NCBI GenBank assembly: GCA_026261815.1
Contig: JAMPIT010000541.1
Coordinates: 1,488,001 to 1,552,000 of the forward strand
DNA length: 64,000 nucleotides
Source of the DNA: Monarcha castaneiventris obscurior
Taxonomy: Eukaryota > Chordata > Aves > Passeriformes > Monarchidae
Reading direction: 5' to 3'
A program made the translations under genes and the position numbers. Positions 25,920-38,010 of the stretch are shown piece by piece (position 1 is the stretch's first letter; each line of letters starts with the position of its first letter). The notes under the pieces were generated by a model, which was not told where the DNA came from, made no database searches, and saw nothing but the letters and a program-made list of their open reading frames with translations.

Positions 25920-25955
25920 TTTTTTTCTTTTTTTTTTTTTCTTTTTTTTTTTTTT
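25920..25955. repeat. T-rich tract with two C interruptions
   Basis: T-runs of 7, 13 and 14 are separated by single C bases. It could be the poly(A) tail of a minus-strand retroposed sequence, but I see no flanking target-site duplication and no recognisable body to its right. Confidence 0.85.
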
Positions 25956-28558
25956 GTGCAAATATCTCAAGGGGCTGAAAGAACTTTCTTACTCACAGAC
26001 AGACATATAAATCGCAAATGCAAAAGCTGGTTGTCCTCCCCATTCATTACAAGGAAAATACCTGTGCTGGTATGAATAACATCTGGTGTTGCAGTGCTGG
26101 GTTCAGAGCAAGTATGATAAGAAAAACTGTTGCAAACTGGCAATTTTGAAACTTAGGAAACCCCCAGCTAAGCCAGAGCATTGTCAATGATTTCCCTCAC
26201 AGCCCATCTGGTACAGCCTGGGGAAATCCTATGCAGTACCCACAGAAATATTTAAGGAGTAAACAGGAACATTTGAGTGATTTCTTCCCTCCCCCATCCC
26301 ACAGAGGCAGAAAAGGGAGTGGAAGTTCAGCGCAGGCTTTTATTTCTGTGCTGTTACATAACCACGCCGTGCCTTTGCAGAATTCCTCCCGCTTCCAGCA
26401 CGATCCAACCCACGGGAGGCTGGGAAAGAGAGGGAAAAGGTATGCGCCTTGCTCTGGGCTACGCAGCAAACCAATGGCAGAGGTGGGAGGAGAAGTTGCA
26501 GGTCCCGGCAGAGCCGCTGCCGAACCCCTACGAGGCACCACATTCCTGCCATTCTTCGCACATACTTTTCAAAACCTGAAATGCTGCTGCATCACAGGCT
26601 GACCATCCAGCTCAACGCACCACCTGCTTCCTAATGATCCCTTCTCCATCCAGGGTGCACAGACAGGCACTGTAGCTATTTCTTGCCTTAGTCTCAAGAG
26701 GATTTAAGATTTCTGGAAATCATGCCTGTCACACCCAGCATATTCACTGACCAGTGGTTTTCCTCTTTGGTAGCCTTCCCTAACCACAGGCCTCATTTAA
26801 GCATCACTGAGTCTCCTATTCTTTAAAAATTCTGCAGTAGATTCCATTTACTAATACTAACAGGAAATCCCATGAATCTGCCTCATGCCCTTTCACTGAC
26901 TTCACAAATCCAATTGATACAGATAGAGCCAATTTCTGAAACTGCAGCTGTCCACACTTACAAAGCTCTGACTGTTAGATAAGAAAGTGCCAGCTGGAAC
27001 AAGAAGTTTCTCCTACTACTGGATGCCACACTCCCAGCCAAGCGGGCAGCTGTCAGCTTGGGTGGCGGCAGAGCTGCATAAATGGGAAACCCTTAGATCC
27101 AGTCCTTGTGCTCACCCTGAAGCAATTGAACAGCCCCACAACAGGAAGAGGGAGTAAAGCTCAGTCCCAGAAGAATGCAGTTGCACTTGTTTGCAATCCC
27201 CTCTCCATATTATTGCATCCCTCACGGGCCATAGGAGCTGGAGGCCGAGGAAGGAGCAGTATTTGGGACAAAAAGCGCTGTTGGCCCCTCTTTGGATCCA
27301 AGAAGGGCCATGGTCTCAGCCTCACTGAGAGAGAAGCTGAAGTTCTCCTCAAGTCTGAGCAGTGTTCAGCACTTCAGAGTTAACACGTGGCCTTGTGATG
27401 ATTTTCACTGCTGGTTTTAAATCATGCATGAGTTTTAATCTGCGCTATGATTACAGCTCCCAAGATATTTTAATAAACAGGCACTAAAGTGGGAGGTGAG
27501 GGAATGGGCAGAGGGGTTGGCTCCACCATCCTCAGCCTGGATGTGTCCAAGGGGGAACATGGATCATCTCCCATCAGAGAATAATTGGATATGGATTAGC
27601 CCCTGACACCACGAGCGTGCTTTACCTGGGAAGAGGATTTCAGAGGACTGGAGCAGGCGTTCACTTCCAGCAGAGGGGGGTCTAATCCTCTCTCCTCCAC
27701 CATCACTCCGTGAGGTGGCTGCTAGGTGCCACCAAGCCTTTCTGCAGTCTATGGCTCTTGGCCACGTGCCTGAGTACCAGGAAAACTATTAAATAATCCC
27801 TTTGTGGATCCCTACTTCACCTACCCTTGGTCCAGTATGGGAATAGGCATAAGCAGAATAAAAAATCCATGTCATTAATGACACTCAACAGATTCCATCA
27901 GTGCCTTCCTAAAACATTCCTGTCTTAGAAGCAAAGGCACCTCCTGGCTCACTGCACATCTTCAGTGAGCCCTGAGAAGTTACCAGAAACTATTTCTTCT
28001 CTAAAATAACACAGCTGCCTGTTGGAAAATGCCTATATGCCTATCCATTCTGTTTTGCAATTTCCCTATTTCCTAATCCTTAATCTACTTTTCTGGAGAT
28101 ATTTCAGAGCCAATCCGTCTCCTCCCTCTGCCCCCACATCAACCACTGATCGAGAATTTTTTAAAGGGTTTGTAATTCTTACCCTTTACGTACAGACTTT
28201 CCTGAGATTTTTCATCTTTTTAACCTTCCTCCTAAATAAGGACCTTTCGAAAGCACTTTTTCTACTTTGTAAATCACATCAGTTGAGTACTTTCACAAAA
28301 ATGAACAGGAATTATTCAGTGCCTTCTGATAAGTTGGAAAGAACATTAAATCAGAAGCCTTTAATAACTTTGAATACTCCATGGGAAGCTCTAGTATCAG
28401 CATGAGCATAACTGATTAGATTGAATACAATTCACAGATAGACAGACAAACAAGTAGATATGCATCATTGTATTTCAGAGATCTTAAGCCATAAGAAGAA
28501 TGGGGCAGCACATCAATTCTTCAGCCTAGAATTCATAAAATAAATGAAAAATCCATAT

Positions 28559-28580
28559 ACACACACACACACACACACAC
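28559..28580. repeat. (AC)11 microsatellite
   Basis: A perfect dinucleotide repeat preceded by an AT-alternating stretch (catat). It is the only perfect dinucleotide microsatellite of this length that I see in the window. Confidence 0.93.
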
Positions 28581-31500
28581 ATTTAAGCAAAGAAAATTTG
28601 GTTTTAAAAAGTGAAATACTGCTTGTGTAGATACTTTGGCACCCATAATTGCACATTCCTTTTGGTCTTTATCCTTCCAGTCATCTTTACAGTGATTTCC
28701 TAAATGGGAAAAGGGTCTTCAGGAAAGAAAACCTGACAGAGAAACAAACAAATAACTAAGCAGAAATTAAAGCCCAAACAGTAAATACAACTCCCGGTGC
28801 TTTTTTTTAATGGAAACTTTCTGTATGGATCCATGCAAGTTACATGTATGGAAAGCTGACTGTGGCTTTGTGGGCTTCTTAATATAAATATCCTGACATA
28901 AAAATTGCTATTCTAGAAAGCTTTGTGGAAAGGTTGGAAAAAATCTCCTCATACACAGACCTATGTAAACTGTTTAGTAACTAGGGAGAGTTTTCGGATG
29001 GAAGCCACCCTCCCCACCCCCCGTTGCAGACTCCTGTCTCATTTTGTGGAACTGCTTTGCTGTCTTTCAGAGGGGGCAGCTGAGCAATCCGTTTCAGTGC
29101 CTCTCTTTCCCATGGAACAAATCCCCCCCAGCCCTCCTGCTGCATCCTGACAGCGATGGCAGGCCTTTCTTCACCAAATTCTTTCAATAATGCTGCAACT
29201 GTGACATTAGGAGAAACAATTAGGAATAAAGGGAGTTGCCTCTGTATGCCAGATCTGCTTAATAACTTAATTAAATAAACAGAAGTATAATTATAATGTA
29301 AATATTTCCTTTCTTTAATTCCAAGGCATCCTTAGAGAGAGAACACTGCTGAAGTGCTACAAAATTATTGAAAACCTGTTCAGTTCCTCCACACTTAAAA
29401 ACAACTTTGCTGTCTTCACATGCCTTTCCACTTGTAGTATTTCACTTTTAAAATTTCAGAACCACCTATCAGACAGAGAAAAATGCATCCTTGGAAATGA
29501 GTACCCCAGATAGTCAAAAGTGTTTCTAACTGAAAAGGAACCATGAAGGAGTAAATTGCTCTGTAATTTATAACTGCCGATTTCCTTCCTCAAATTATTT
29601 TCATTCAGCAGTTTTCTCTGAGAACTTCTACAGTTTCAAATGTTTTTTTGAAAAAGTGCAAGGCACACTCAGATCATGTTGTCTTTTGGCACGTACACAG
29701 CCACGTGCAGAGACGATGACCCTACCTGATGGCTTTACATTGAATGAACTCTGATGGCTTCAATACATTTACTCATGATTTACATCAGTTCAGGCTTAAA
29801 TTTACCATCAAAAAAGTTTTTCCCCATGTACTTACACTGGGGGATTTTCTTTGGCTTCCCCACCACCAAATTCTGGATTCAACCTGTTCCACCTAGCTAT
29901 TTAGAAAACAATAAAAATCTAAGCAGTGGCAGTGACACCATCCTGAAACAATAGCCCACATGAAAACACCCCAAATCGAGTCTTATGAAAAATCCCTCTA
30001 AAATAGCAAGAGGAGCAATACAAAAAAATTCCATGAAATTAGGAATAAAACTCCTACTGCTGTCTAGATCTGACTGCAAATTACAGTGATCTTAGCTTTG
30101 TCCTTCTCTCTCAGAACTGCTGAGAGTCAGCGTGTAAATGTGCAAGCCCACCTAATGCTGACCCCAGACCAGCACAAGCTTGAGTATCTTGGGGATTCTT
30201 CATGCACAAGCCTCCAAGAGCACCTGGACCTCAGCAGGACACTCAAAACTTTGCAGGCAACCAAGAAACCTGCAAGTCCCAGCTGCAATAATTATGGCCA
30301 AAGCAGATTTTCTGGCAATGGCTTCCTTCAGTTCACAGTCTGGACCCACATTTCCCATTTGACAGTCTCCATCCCACTCTTTTCCGTGTATGCACGTGAG
30401 TTAACTTCTTATGCCACAAAATGTGGGGTCATTTTCTGCCTGATGCCTCCTGTGACTGCCCCACGTTTGGCCTCATGACCTCCTGCAGCAGCTCCACACA
30501 CATGTGCTCTGAAGGCTGTGCCAGCAAATGGTTATGCCATTAATAAATCTCCAGAATGCAAGACACAGGTGTGCGCTGTGCATTTAGGAAGGAGAGCCCA
30601 AGATGACCTCATGCTGTACTTTGGAAGAAGGATGTTGAAGAGTTCAGGCAGCCAATGCTGACTGAGAGGCGTGGACCTGTACCACGGGGATTCTGCCTTC
30701 TTGCTTCCTCTGGGTTCCCACATGGAGGCACCTCAGCCCCAGCTGAAGTTTGGAGGGCCCCACATGGGACCAAGCTGCAGGTTCAGGGTTTAGTTAGAGA
30801 TTACACCCACACCAAAAAGGGGTATGGAAGAGAAGAAACAAAACTGGCTTAACTGTATTAACTCCAGTGTTAATACAGGCCAGTAGTACTCTTGTCTTTA
30901 TGGCTGCAAATTGGTTTAAGATTAAAAAAAAAAAATAATAGAAAATGCAGTTCTTCACAATTCCCTGTTCCAAGTCATCTCCTTGTCTTCAGAAAGTGAC
31001 CCTGGGCTTGCTGCCATTGTTGCTTTCATCTTCCCCCTCATCAGACCTATTCTTGTTTCTGCTTGGTGCTCTTGATTCCTTAAATATAAAAGTTTATATT
31101 TATCTATATAGTTATACACACATATTCCACTCAATTTCCTCAGGATATGACTCTTCCATGCTGCATAAACTTCCTTCCCTGGCCTTCTCCAGCTCTATCA
31201 TTCTTTTTGCTACTGTCCAGGGTGCAGCTGTCAGGGGCAGGAAGCCCCAGACCCTGCTGCTCACACACAGATTGATCAAGGTCAGGAAAAGGGTAGCCAG
31301 TACCTGCTGCCTCCCACCCTCCCAAACACTTCACATCAAAACAAATGAGTCCCCAGATAGCCCCCTGAGCTCTCAAATGCAGAAACAGACCAAGAAGTTG
31401 GTGTAGGGAGGTAAAACCCATCTCAGACAAGGACATGAGGTTATGGCCCTCCTAGAGATGGCCAAAGGCTGGGAAAGAGGCAGGAGAAGCTCAGGTGAGC

Positions 31501-32359
31501 ACCCCAGAACATAAAAACTGCAGTGGGTAATCATGGTGATGAGGTTTCTTGTATAAGGAAGCTTCAAGGGATAAAATGGATCTGCCTGAATATTGCAGTT
31601 GCAATATTATTTCAAATAACTAATAAAAAGTGAGATTAGATAAGTAACTCATCTACGTTATTTATACGACCTGTTCAGCACCCCTAATTTCCAAGGATGT
31701 GCAGACTCAGATTAGAAACTGGATTTAATCTCTTCTTAATCAATTTTGCTTTCATTTGGAATAGAGAACTAGAGAATGTATAAAAGTGTCACAGAAGACT
31801 TAAAGCAAGTGAAATTACATGAGTTCCTACTTATTCTGCCAACATGCAGATGAGAAAAAAAAAAATAATGGTGTTTTTCCTCCAGTCTCTAAAATGTCTG
31901 TTTTGGAGCCCTCTTGTAATAAGATTAGGAGAAACTGATGCTGAAACTGTAAATGTAAATGAAGGGGAAATTTTGTGAGAGGATTTGGAGACAAAGGATA
32001 ACATGGTTATGCTGACTGCAGAGAGATTGAGCTCCATGAAATCCAAGAGAGTCACCTTAAATCTAAGTGCTCAACAAAATGTTTCACATAAAGGACCCAT
32101 CTTGGTTTCTGAAGGGCGAACAACCACCGTTCAGTAGGACTGAGTTTGCACTGTGAAAGGTGAACTGGAACTGAAATGAACTTTCCCACACTAAAGAAAA
32201 TGCTTACATCCTGCCTGGCCAGTTTTAGAGAAAGAAGTCAGCTATGACATTTGGGTGTAAAACTGAAATTCTTGAGTCAGGAGTTCTCTAGTCCAAGGCC
32301 TTCACTGGAACCCATTTCTGCAACTCACATGGCAAACCAATCTCCAAAAGGATCTCCAA

Positions 32360-32455
32360 GGACAGATTCTGCAAGGTGTCTTCAACTCCCTATGAATCTC
32401 AGGTGCAACCAATGGGAGTTAGAGACTTAGCACGCTGCAGGATTTGAGCCAACTT
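32360..32455 (+). repeat. Old LINE/SINE-type relic with 'aatgggagtt...gcaggatttgggcc' signature
   Basis: The blocks accaatgggagttagagact (32408-32427) and cacgctgcaggatttgagcc (32431-32450) resemble the widespread amniote repeat tail 'ttcaatgggagttaggtgcttagcacctcgcaggatcgggcc'. This tail occurs as relics in turtles, crocodilians and birds. Family assignment (L2/L3/CR1-related) is left open. It lies about 470 bases upstream of the CR1 copy. Confidence 0.45.
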
Positions 32456-32924
32456 CAGAAAATAAAGAACCGAAGGTATAAAACTACACTTAGCTGGATT
32501 TCCTTTTGCACTTTCAAAACCCTAAGGAACGTGTCATTGGAGCAACAGGGTAATTATTCCAGCACAGAACTGTTAACAGTAAAAATGTCCTCTATTCCCC
32601 TCTGATGTTGAAAGAAGAATCATTAATTCAAAGGCATGCAAAAATTCATGGAATTTAAAACACCAAGCAAATGTAGTCTAGTCTTGTCAGATACAGGGTG
32701 CCTTTTGTAAGACATTTCCTAGCTTGCCCAACCACAGTGGAGCCCCCACAGCTTTTTCAGATCTCTACAGAGCAGTTAGATTATCCTGAAATACAGCAAA
32801 ATAATTAAACCACACCAATTAAAATGGATGTGACTTCAAGGGATTTTTTCTAAAGCATTGCTCTCTATCAACTAACTCATTCCAAGCTGCTCAGAACCTA
32901 GAAGTAAAATATCCCAGAAAGTCA

Positions 32925-33508
32925 GCCATGTCCTGGGCTGCACCAAAAAAAACACGTGATCAGCAAGTGGATGGAGGTGGAACCTCCCTTTTACTCCGCT
33001 CTCATAAGACCCCAGCTGGATACAGCTATGGGGCCTCCAGCATAAGAAAGACATGGACCTGTTGGGGCAAGTCCAGAGGAAGCCCCAAAGGTGATCAGAG
33101 GGATGAAGCACATCTCCTATGAAGACAGGCTGAGAGAGTTGGGGCAGTCCAGCCTGGAGAAAAGAAGATTCCAGGAAGACCTCAGAGCCTCTTCCAGTAC
33201 CTAAAGGACTACAAGAGAGCTGGAGAGGGACTTTTTATAAGGGCATGGAGTGACAGGACAGGGAGGGATGGCTTTAAACTGAGAGAGGGTGGGTTTAGAT
33301 TACATCAGTGAGGGTGATGAGACACGGGAACAGGTTGCCCAGGAGAAGTTGTGGATGCCCCAAACATTCCTGAAAGTGTCCAAGACCAAGTTGGATGAGC
33401 TTTGAGCAACCTGGTCTAGTGGAAGATGTCTCTACCCACAGCAACAGGAGGGAGTGGAACTTTAGATCTTTAAGGCCCCTTCCAAACCACACTATTCAAC
33501 AAAATGTG
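32925..33508 (+). mobile_element. CR1 LINE 3' end, 5'-truncated and decayed
   Basis: This is the clearest mobile element in the window. It matches the 3' part of avian CR1 non-LTR retrotransposons: the C-terminal end of the reverse-transcriptase ORF followed by the short 3' UTR. At 33029-33079 the frame still reads WGLQHKKDMDLLGQVQR, close to the CR1 ORF2 C-terminal motif. Further on are recognisable blocks for 'bending' CR1 sequence such as gaggacaggctgagagag-like (33118-33138), aacaggttgccca (33330-33342) and acctggtctagtggaag (33409-33425). The end, near ccccttccaaaccac, is followed by only a degraded version of the 8-bp CR1 terminal repeat. Frameshifts and stop codons interrupt the ORF, and roughly 25-30 bases seem to be missing near 33298-33306, where the usual ...AGGAAGAAATT... 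block is absent. It is inactive. 5' truncation is normal for CR1. The upstream boundary is approximate. Confidence 0.94.
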
Positions 33509-33723
33509 TATTTTTCCTTTAGACATAGGGTCAGACATACAATTATGAGACTGTTGCCCTATAATTAGCAGAACTTTCAGCAAACTAACCTAGTTTTCAA
33601 GATTTCATCCACCCACTGAACTGGTACCTCTTCAGCAGCATCACAATGGGACAATGGCTGTTTGTGGTCGCACATGACTTTTCCCTTCAGCCCTTATGGA
33701 TACCCATCTCTCAAATGCTGCTG

Positions 33724-33778
33724 CAATTTATAATTTTTTGTATAATTTGTAATTTTTATAATTTTTAGTATGTGTATG
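33724..33778. repeat. AT-rich irregular tandem tract
   Basis: Repeated variants of taatttttataattt and tgtataatttgtaat make up about 55 bases of nearly pure A/T, about 215 bases downstream of the CR1 copy. Confidence 0.7.
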
Positions 33779-34650
33779 ATTTGCATTAGGAAAATGAGAA
33801 CCATTGAAACAGGGCTCTTTCTTTCCTAGAACATTCCATATTCAGCAAATAATAATATTGCAAATACTCTATTTCCATTGGGACAAACATTTTTGCAATT
33901 TGAGTTGCAAGTTTAGTGCTTGCCTTGTGATGATTATTTAGTCCCTTTAATTATGCCTTGGACCCTAACTGGCTGTTAATTTAATCTGTTTCTCACCCTG
34001 TGTGTCTGTCTAACTTCAGCCTTGAAAGGACAACTGGTGAAAGGATGAGGTCTGAATAAGGTGCCTCAGCCACTGTTCAGCAGTGGGGTATGAAGCTTAG
34101 CCCAGGCTACCCCTCCAAATATTTGTACTTCTCAGGAAGGATTTCCAGCTGCTGTTGTTCTCCACAGGCTTTGGTGACTGTAGCTCGGGCTTGCCTCATT
34201 TGTACACCTCTCATCAGTGTAAGCTGTGCCCTGAGCTCAGAGAAATTCAAGAATTTAGCCCAGATTTGGTCTTAGTTTCAGAAGGCAGCATTAGAAGAGG
34301 GCAGTGAATTGTGGGGCTGGCACATAAAAAAAGGCAGACAAGTATTTTTGACTTCCATTTCTCAAAGACCAAGTTCTTTGGCACAGATGTCCTTCCTGTT
34401 AATATTATGGACAAGACTGATATTCTGTACTTTTCTGTTTGGGATTTTATTTAAGCTGTCCCTTCGAAGTTTCCTTTGTTTTCAGTTCAGGCCCACAGGT
34501 GCCATGGTTGCACTTACAAATCGACTCACTGATCAAAGTCATCCAATCACCATTTACCACAGTGGAGGCTTGTCGTTGGAGACCAGCCATTGCTACTGAT
34601 TCTGAGGAGCACCTGATTCTCTCTAAGAGGCTCCTCCACTATTTTGTAAT

Positions 34651-34714
34651 TAAATTTTCCACTAAACCTCACTAAATTTCCACTAGGCCTCGCTAAATTT
34701 CCACTAGGCCTCAC
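34651..34714. repeat. Minisatellite, three tandem 21-22 bp units
   Basis: Three adjacent copies are visible: taaattttccactaaacctc-ac (34651-34672, 22 bp), taaatttccactaggcctcg-c (34673-34693, 21 bp) and taaatttccactaggcctca-c (34694-34714, 21 bp). Units 2 and 3 differ at one base; unit 1 has one extra T and about two substitutions. On the minus strand the array is open and would read a repeated (R)PSGNLA-type heptapeptide, because 21 is a multiple of three; nothing suggests it is translated. Confidence 0.92.
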
Positions 34715-36550
34715 TGAACAGGACAACGTGACAAGAATGAAGGTAATGCACAGCATATGTATTGTGAAAGCATAAAACAACTGCAGAGTGCTCTCTAAGA
34801 GGTAGCCAAGAATAAAGGAAATGAATCATATTAGATATTAATTTGCTTTTACATCATTTCTGTTCGAGGAACTTTCATGCTTGTGTCTCTTTGGGTAACT
34901 CTTCGTAATTCTCTGGCTTGCACAGGAATCGTGTAGAGCACAAGTTGGCCCAAACCATGCCAGGGGTCATTCCAACATCGTGAGACCACAAGAGAACAGA
35001 AATACTGATCAGTGCTGTGCTGTTTCCTGGTAAATATAAGATCTGTGACACATTTTCCCCCTCAGAAAAAGCATGTCCTTTATTCACCCAGGTTGCTCCA
35101 TTAAAGAAAACACACAGTTAAAAGGTTACTGGTAAAAATCACATGTGTCAGCTTTTTCAAGAACATTAGTGTTCAAGTTCATGTTGGAAGCTTGCTTGTG
35201 AAGGAACCTCCTCCTTCAAATATCTCCAGTTACCACATTTTTATTCCCATCACACATCAGACTAAAAGCAGGAGCCCAGTTCCTTTCAGCCAAAACAAAA
35301 CTGGAAAGGCACTAATGCTCTGCAACCAACAGTGGTCATTGAGCCCTCAAATGAGATTCCCACCTGTGGCCAGTCCCAAGTCCAAAGCCTGCAGAGTGGA
35401 CAGTGTGGACCTTGGCACCAGCTGGTTGGTTCTGTAGATCTGTTCCTGTAATGTTGCACTACTCACTCACATGGATCCATGTGCAGGACTCTCCCATTAA
35501 ACCCTTTTAAAGGGATTTTAGGCGCTCAGGCCCTGGGGACTGGTGCCACCCATGAGAGCACTGTAACTGCACAGATAATTATATCAGACTCTAAGAGCTG
35601 GAAGTCATCTCTCCAAGGAGGTGAAGGACCACTCTGGATGAAGTCTGTAGTGGCCTCTCGTCTGACTCCCTCTTCAGAACTGAGTAGGTTCAATTCCTCA
35701 GTCTCTACAGTTTGTTCCACACTAGGCCAAAAGGTTACTGCCGGTCTTCAGCAGAACTTCCCTGACCGTAAATGAGCAAATTCCCCTGCTATCAGAGACA
35801 ACTGCAACCCAGGCTGCAAACTCTGCACTTGGCTGGTTATAAGTTACTCCAGCACTCTGTCTTGCAAAGTAAAGACAGATGACTTGCTAGTGGTCATTTA
35901 TAAATAAGCTCATGACTGTACTGCAGTGATTCACACAATCAGTGTTGTTACCTATTATGTTGTATATAATGGACAGCGTTTTGTGGGGGGTGAGGTGAGG
36001 GAGAGTTGCAAATACACTCGACACTTCCAATTTTATATGCCTTAAATTGACTTTAGATTTCCTCGGTTCTATAGCACATATTTTCAGAATGCTTGGATCT
36101 GATTCAGCTTGTCCCGCTGAACAAAACAGTTTCACTACTCTGAGACCAGAGGAACACAGTGGTGAATCAGGCCCTTTATTTGCTTCCAATGGCTCACTAT
36201 CAGGCCTACTGCAAACTACCTATTGAAAGCATGACAGCCAGCACTATGCTCTATAGTGAGCGTTTGGAGTATCATGCCCTAAGTATTGGCCATATGAAGA
36301 GGTCTTTTGTTCAGGAAAGCAAACTGTACAGTGTTTAGTAAGCCACACTCCAAATATAGGATCGATAAAGCACGGCTAAAATCAACTATTGCCTCAACAG
36401 GCATTCACAGATTTTCTCTGAATTAAGCACGCTTGAATCTTAGGGCCACAATGCCTTCACTCAGCTCTTTCACAGACAGTTCATGCAGAAACAGAGTAGG
36501 CTGGGACCCGGTATAGGGCAATGCGCAAGAACTTGAGGCTCCGAGTGGGG

Positions 36551-36590
36551 AAGAAAAAAAAAAGGGAAAAAAAACCAAAATAAAAATAAA
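36551..36590. repeat. A-rich low-complexity tract
   Basis: A-runs are broken by GGG, CC and single T bases. It lies about 155 bases before the pyrimidine tract at 36745. Confidence 0.8.
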
Positions 36591-36744
36591 CCATATGGAA
36601 TCCACACTCAGATGCCTTTAAAACAACCACAAACATTCTTGCTGCCTCAAGCTGCAAATGTCGTGAAACAATTACTGGGCTGGGGGACTTCAAAGGTTCA
36701 CTGAGAGCAGCAGTTTTATTTTTCAATCAAACACAGGAATAGGG

Positions 36745-36790
36745 CTTTTTTTTCCTCCCTCCCTCTCTCGCTCTCCCCTTTTTTTTTTCT
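36745..36790. repeat. Pyrimidine tract (T8, CCCT units, T10)
   Basis: About 45 bases of nearly pure pyrimidine: a T-run, CCCT and CTCT units with a single G, then a T-run ending before ctga. A long pyrimidine tract of this type can adopt triplex structure, but no acceptor-plus-exon follows that I can recognise. Confidence 0.8.
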
Positions 36791-37063
36791 GAATGAAACA
36801 GCGCCCAGGCTTCCTGATTTCAAAAACCCTGTTCCGCTTCGCTTGACCACTCCATAACCTTAGGAGAAGCTCAAAAACTTCAAAACGAAACTGTGAGTCA
36901 TACTGAATGAAAAAGACATTCTTATATTTCATTAAGATTGAAAACTGCTGCATTCCTTGTTTGTAAAATTTACATGAATGATCTTTAAGAGCTTGCAGCT
37001 GAATGCTATGTAAAGCTTGAACTTCCATGAATTCTTGTTTACTTAATCATTGATTCTAGAAGG

Positions 37064-37073
37064 TGATTGACAG
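37064..37073 (+). promoter_or_regulatory. PBX-MEIS/PREP-type decamer TGATTGACAG
   Basis: This is an exact match to the composite site bound by PBX with PREP or MEIS TALE homeodomain proteins (TGATTGAC with a TGACAG half-site). An exact decamer in 64 kb can occur by chance, roughly once in eight windows when both strands are counted, so occupancy is inference. The neighbourhood (37020-38010) is rich in homeodomain-type TAAT and lacks repeats. Confidence 0.4.
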
Positions 37074-37649
37074 TCATTTGCAGGGGTTTGGAGATTCATA
37101 ATTCACTGTGCATAGAAACAACTGGACTCCTTCTTGCCACTGGCTAACCTATTTATACTCCTCCTCCCCTGCTTTTTGAAGCATCTATGCACTTTCATTT
37201 TGTGTTTTCATTTCAGAAAGGCAACGGTTTAACCTCAGTTTCCTTGCAGGAGTTTTGCAAAGGCTGCAGTGTTGCTTACCTCAAGTATTGGCTCACTGGT
37301 GGAAAGAGCTGTGCTTAACATGGTGTTTTCAGATGGCTGAAAACACAGGGCATGTTTGGCAGAACAGATGTATGGCTGGCAGCCCCAGTTCTGCAGCGTT
37401 TAAGGAGCACACCTCCCACCACCAGGAGAATCCAGGCTGCTCCTGGATCCCAAGGGGTTCAAGTTGGCACTGACCCCTCTGCAGAGAGTCATGCACACAA
37501 AAATCATGTAGAAATAACATGCTGCCCCCTTTGAAGAGAACTGAGTCAAATTGTTAAAAATGAAACTGACTCATTGTAGAAACAGTGGTCACTGGAATGG
37601 CATCTCCACAACTGCTGCGGTAAGAGAGGAAGCTGCCTGACCGCAACTG

Positions 37650-38010
37650 CCTTTGTGCTTATTCTAGCTGTTTAAGTTCTAAAAACCACAAAACCCCATT
37701 TGAAATTCCACTGTATAGCAAGGTTTGTGTAATGAGGTTACAATTCATAATAGGATCATTGAAAACTGAAACAAGCAGCATTAATATGTGGACTGCCTGC
37801 AACGAGCTAGCAGCAGCGTGATGATGTCATTTTAAATTAAAAGTCTGTCCCTGTTTGATACGCTAAAAAAAGAGTGCAAATCAGGGAATATGCGCTGATC
37901 CCATCCATAGGGAAAGACTGTCAAGCAGCACAGTGGTATCACAGAGCACCCTGCGAGCCATATGGCATGGCTTTAATGGAACTAATTCCCACGTACTCTG
38001 CTTGTGTCAC
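37650..38010. promoter_or_regulatory. Candidate conserved noncoding element
   Basis: A repeat-free stretch contains a CRE-like atgatgtcat (37821-37830) followed by ttttaaattaaaag, and clusters of short motifs such as gcattaatatg and ctttaatgg. It lies about 600 bases downstream of the PBX-MEIS decamer. Evidence is texture only. Confidence 0.22.

Larger units (their letters stand above)
16986..32359. other. Noncoding DNA with simple-sequence tracts
   Basis: Holds the simple repeats and candidate element listed separately. 26197-26602 is slightly GC- and CpG-richer and open in several overlapping frames on both strands, with a CCAAT box at about 26471-26475; it shows no family match. The rest shows nothing I can assign. 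Confidence 0.65.

Noticed and set aside
25920..26100. T-rich tract read as the poly(A) tail of a minus-strand processed pseudogene
   Set aside because: No target-site duplication and no recognisable gene sequence next to it; processed pseudogenes are rare in birds.
35540..35720. Possible repeat around aagagctggaagtcatctct
   Set aside because: No block order matching CR1, SINE or LTR elements could be established.
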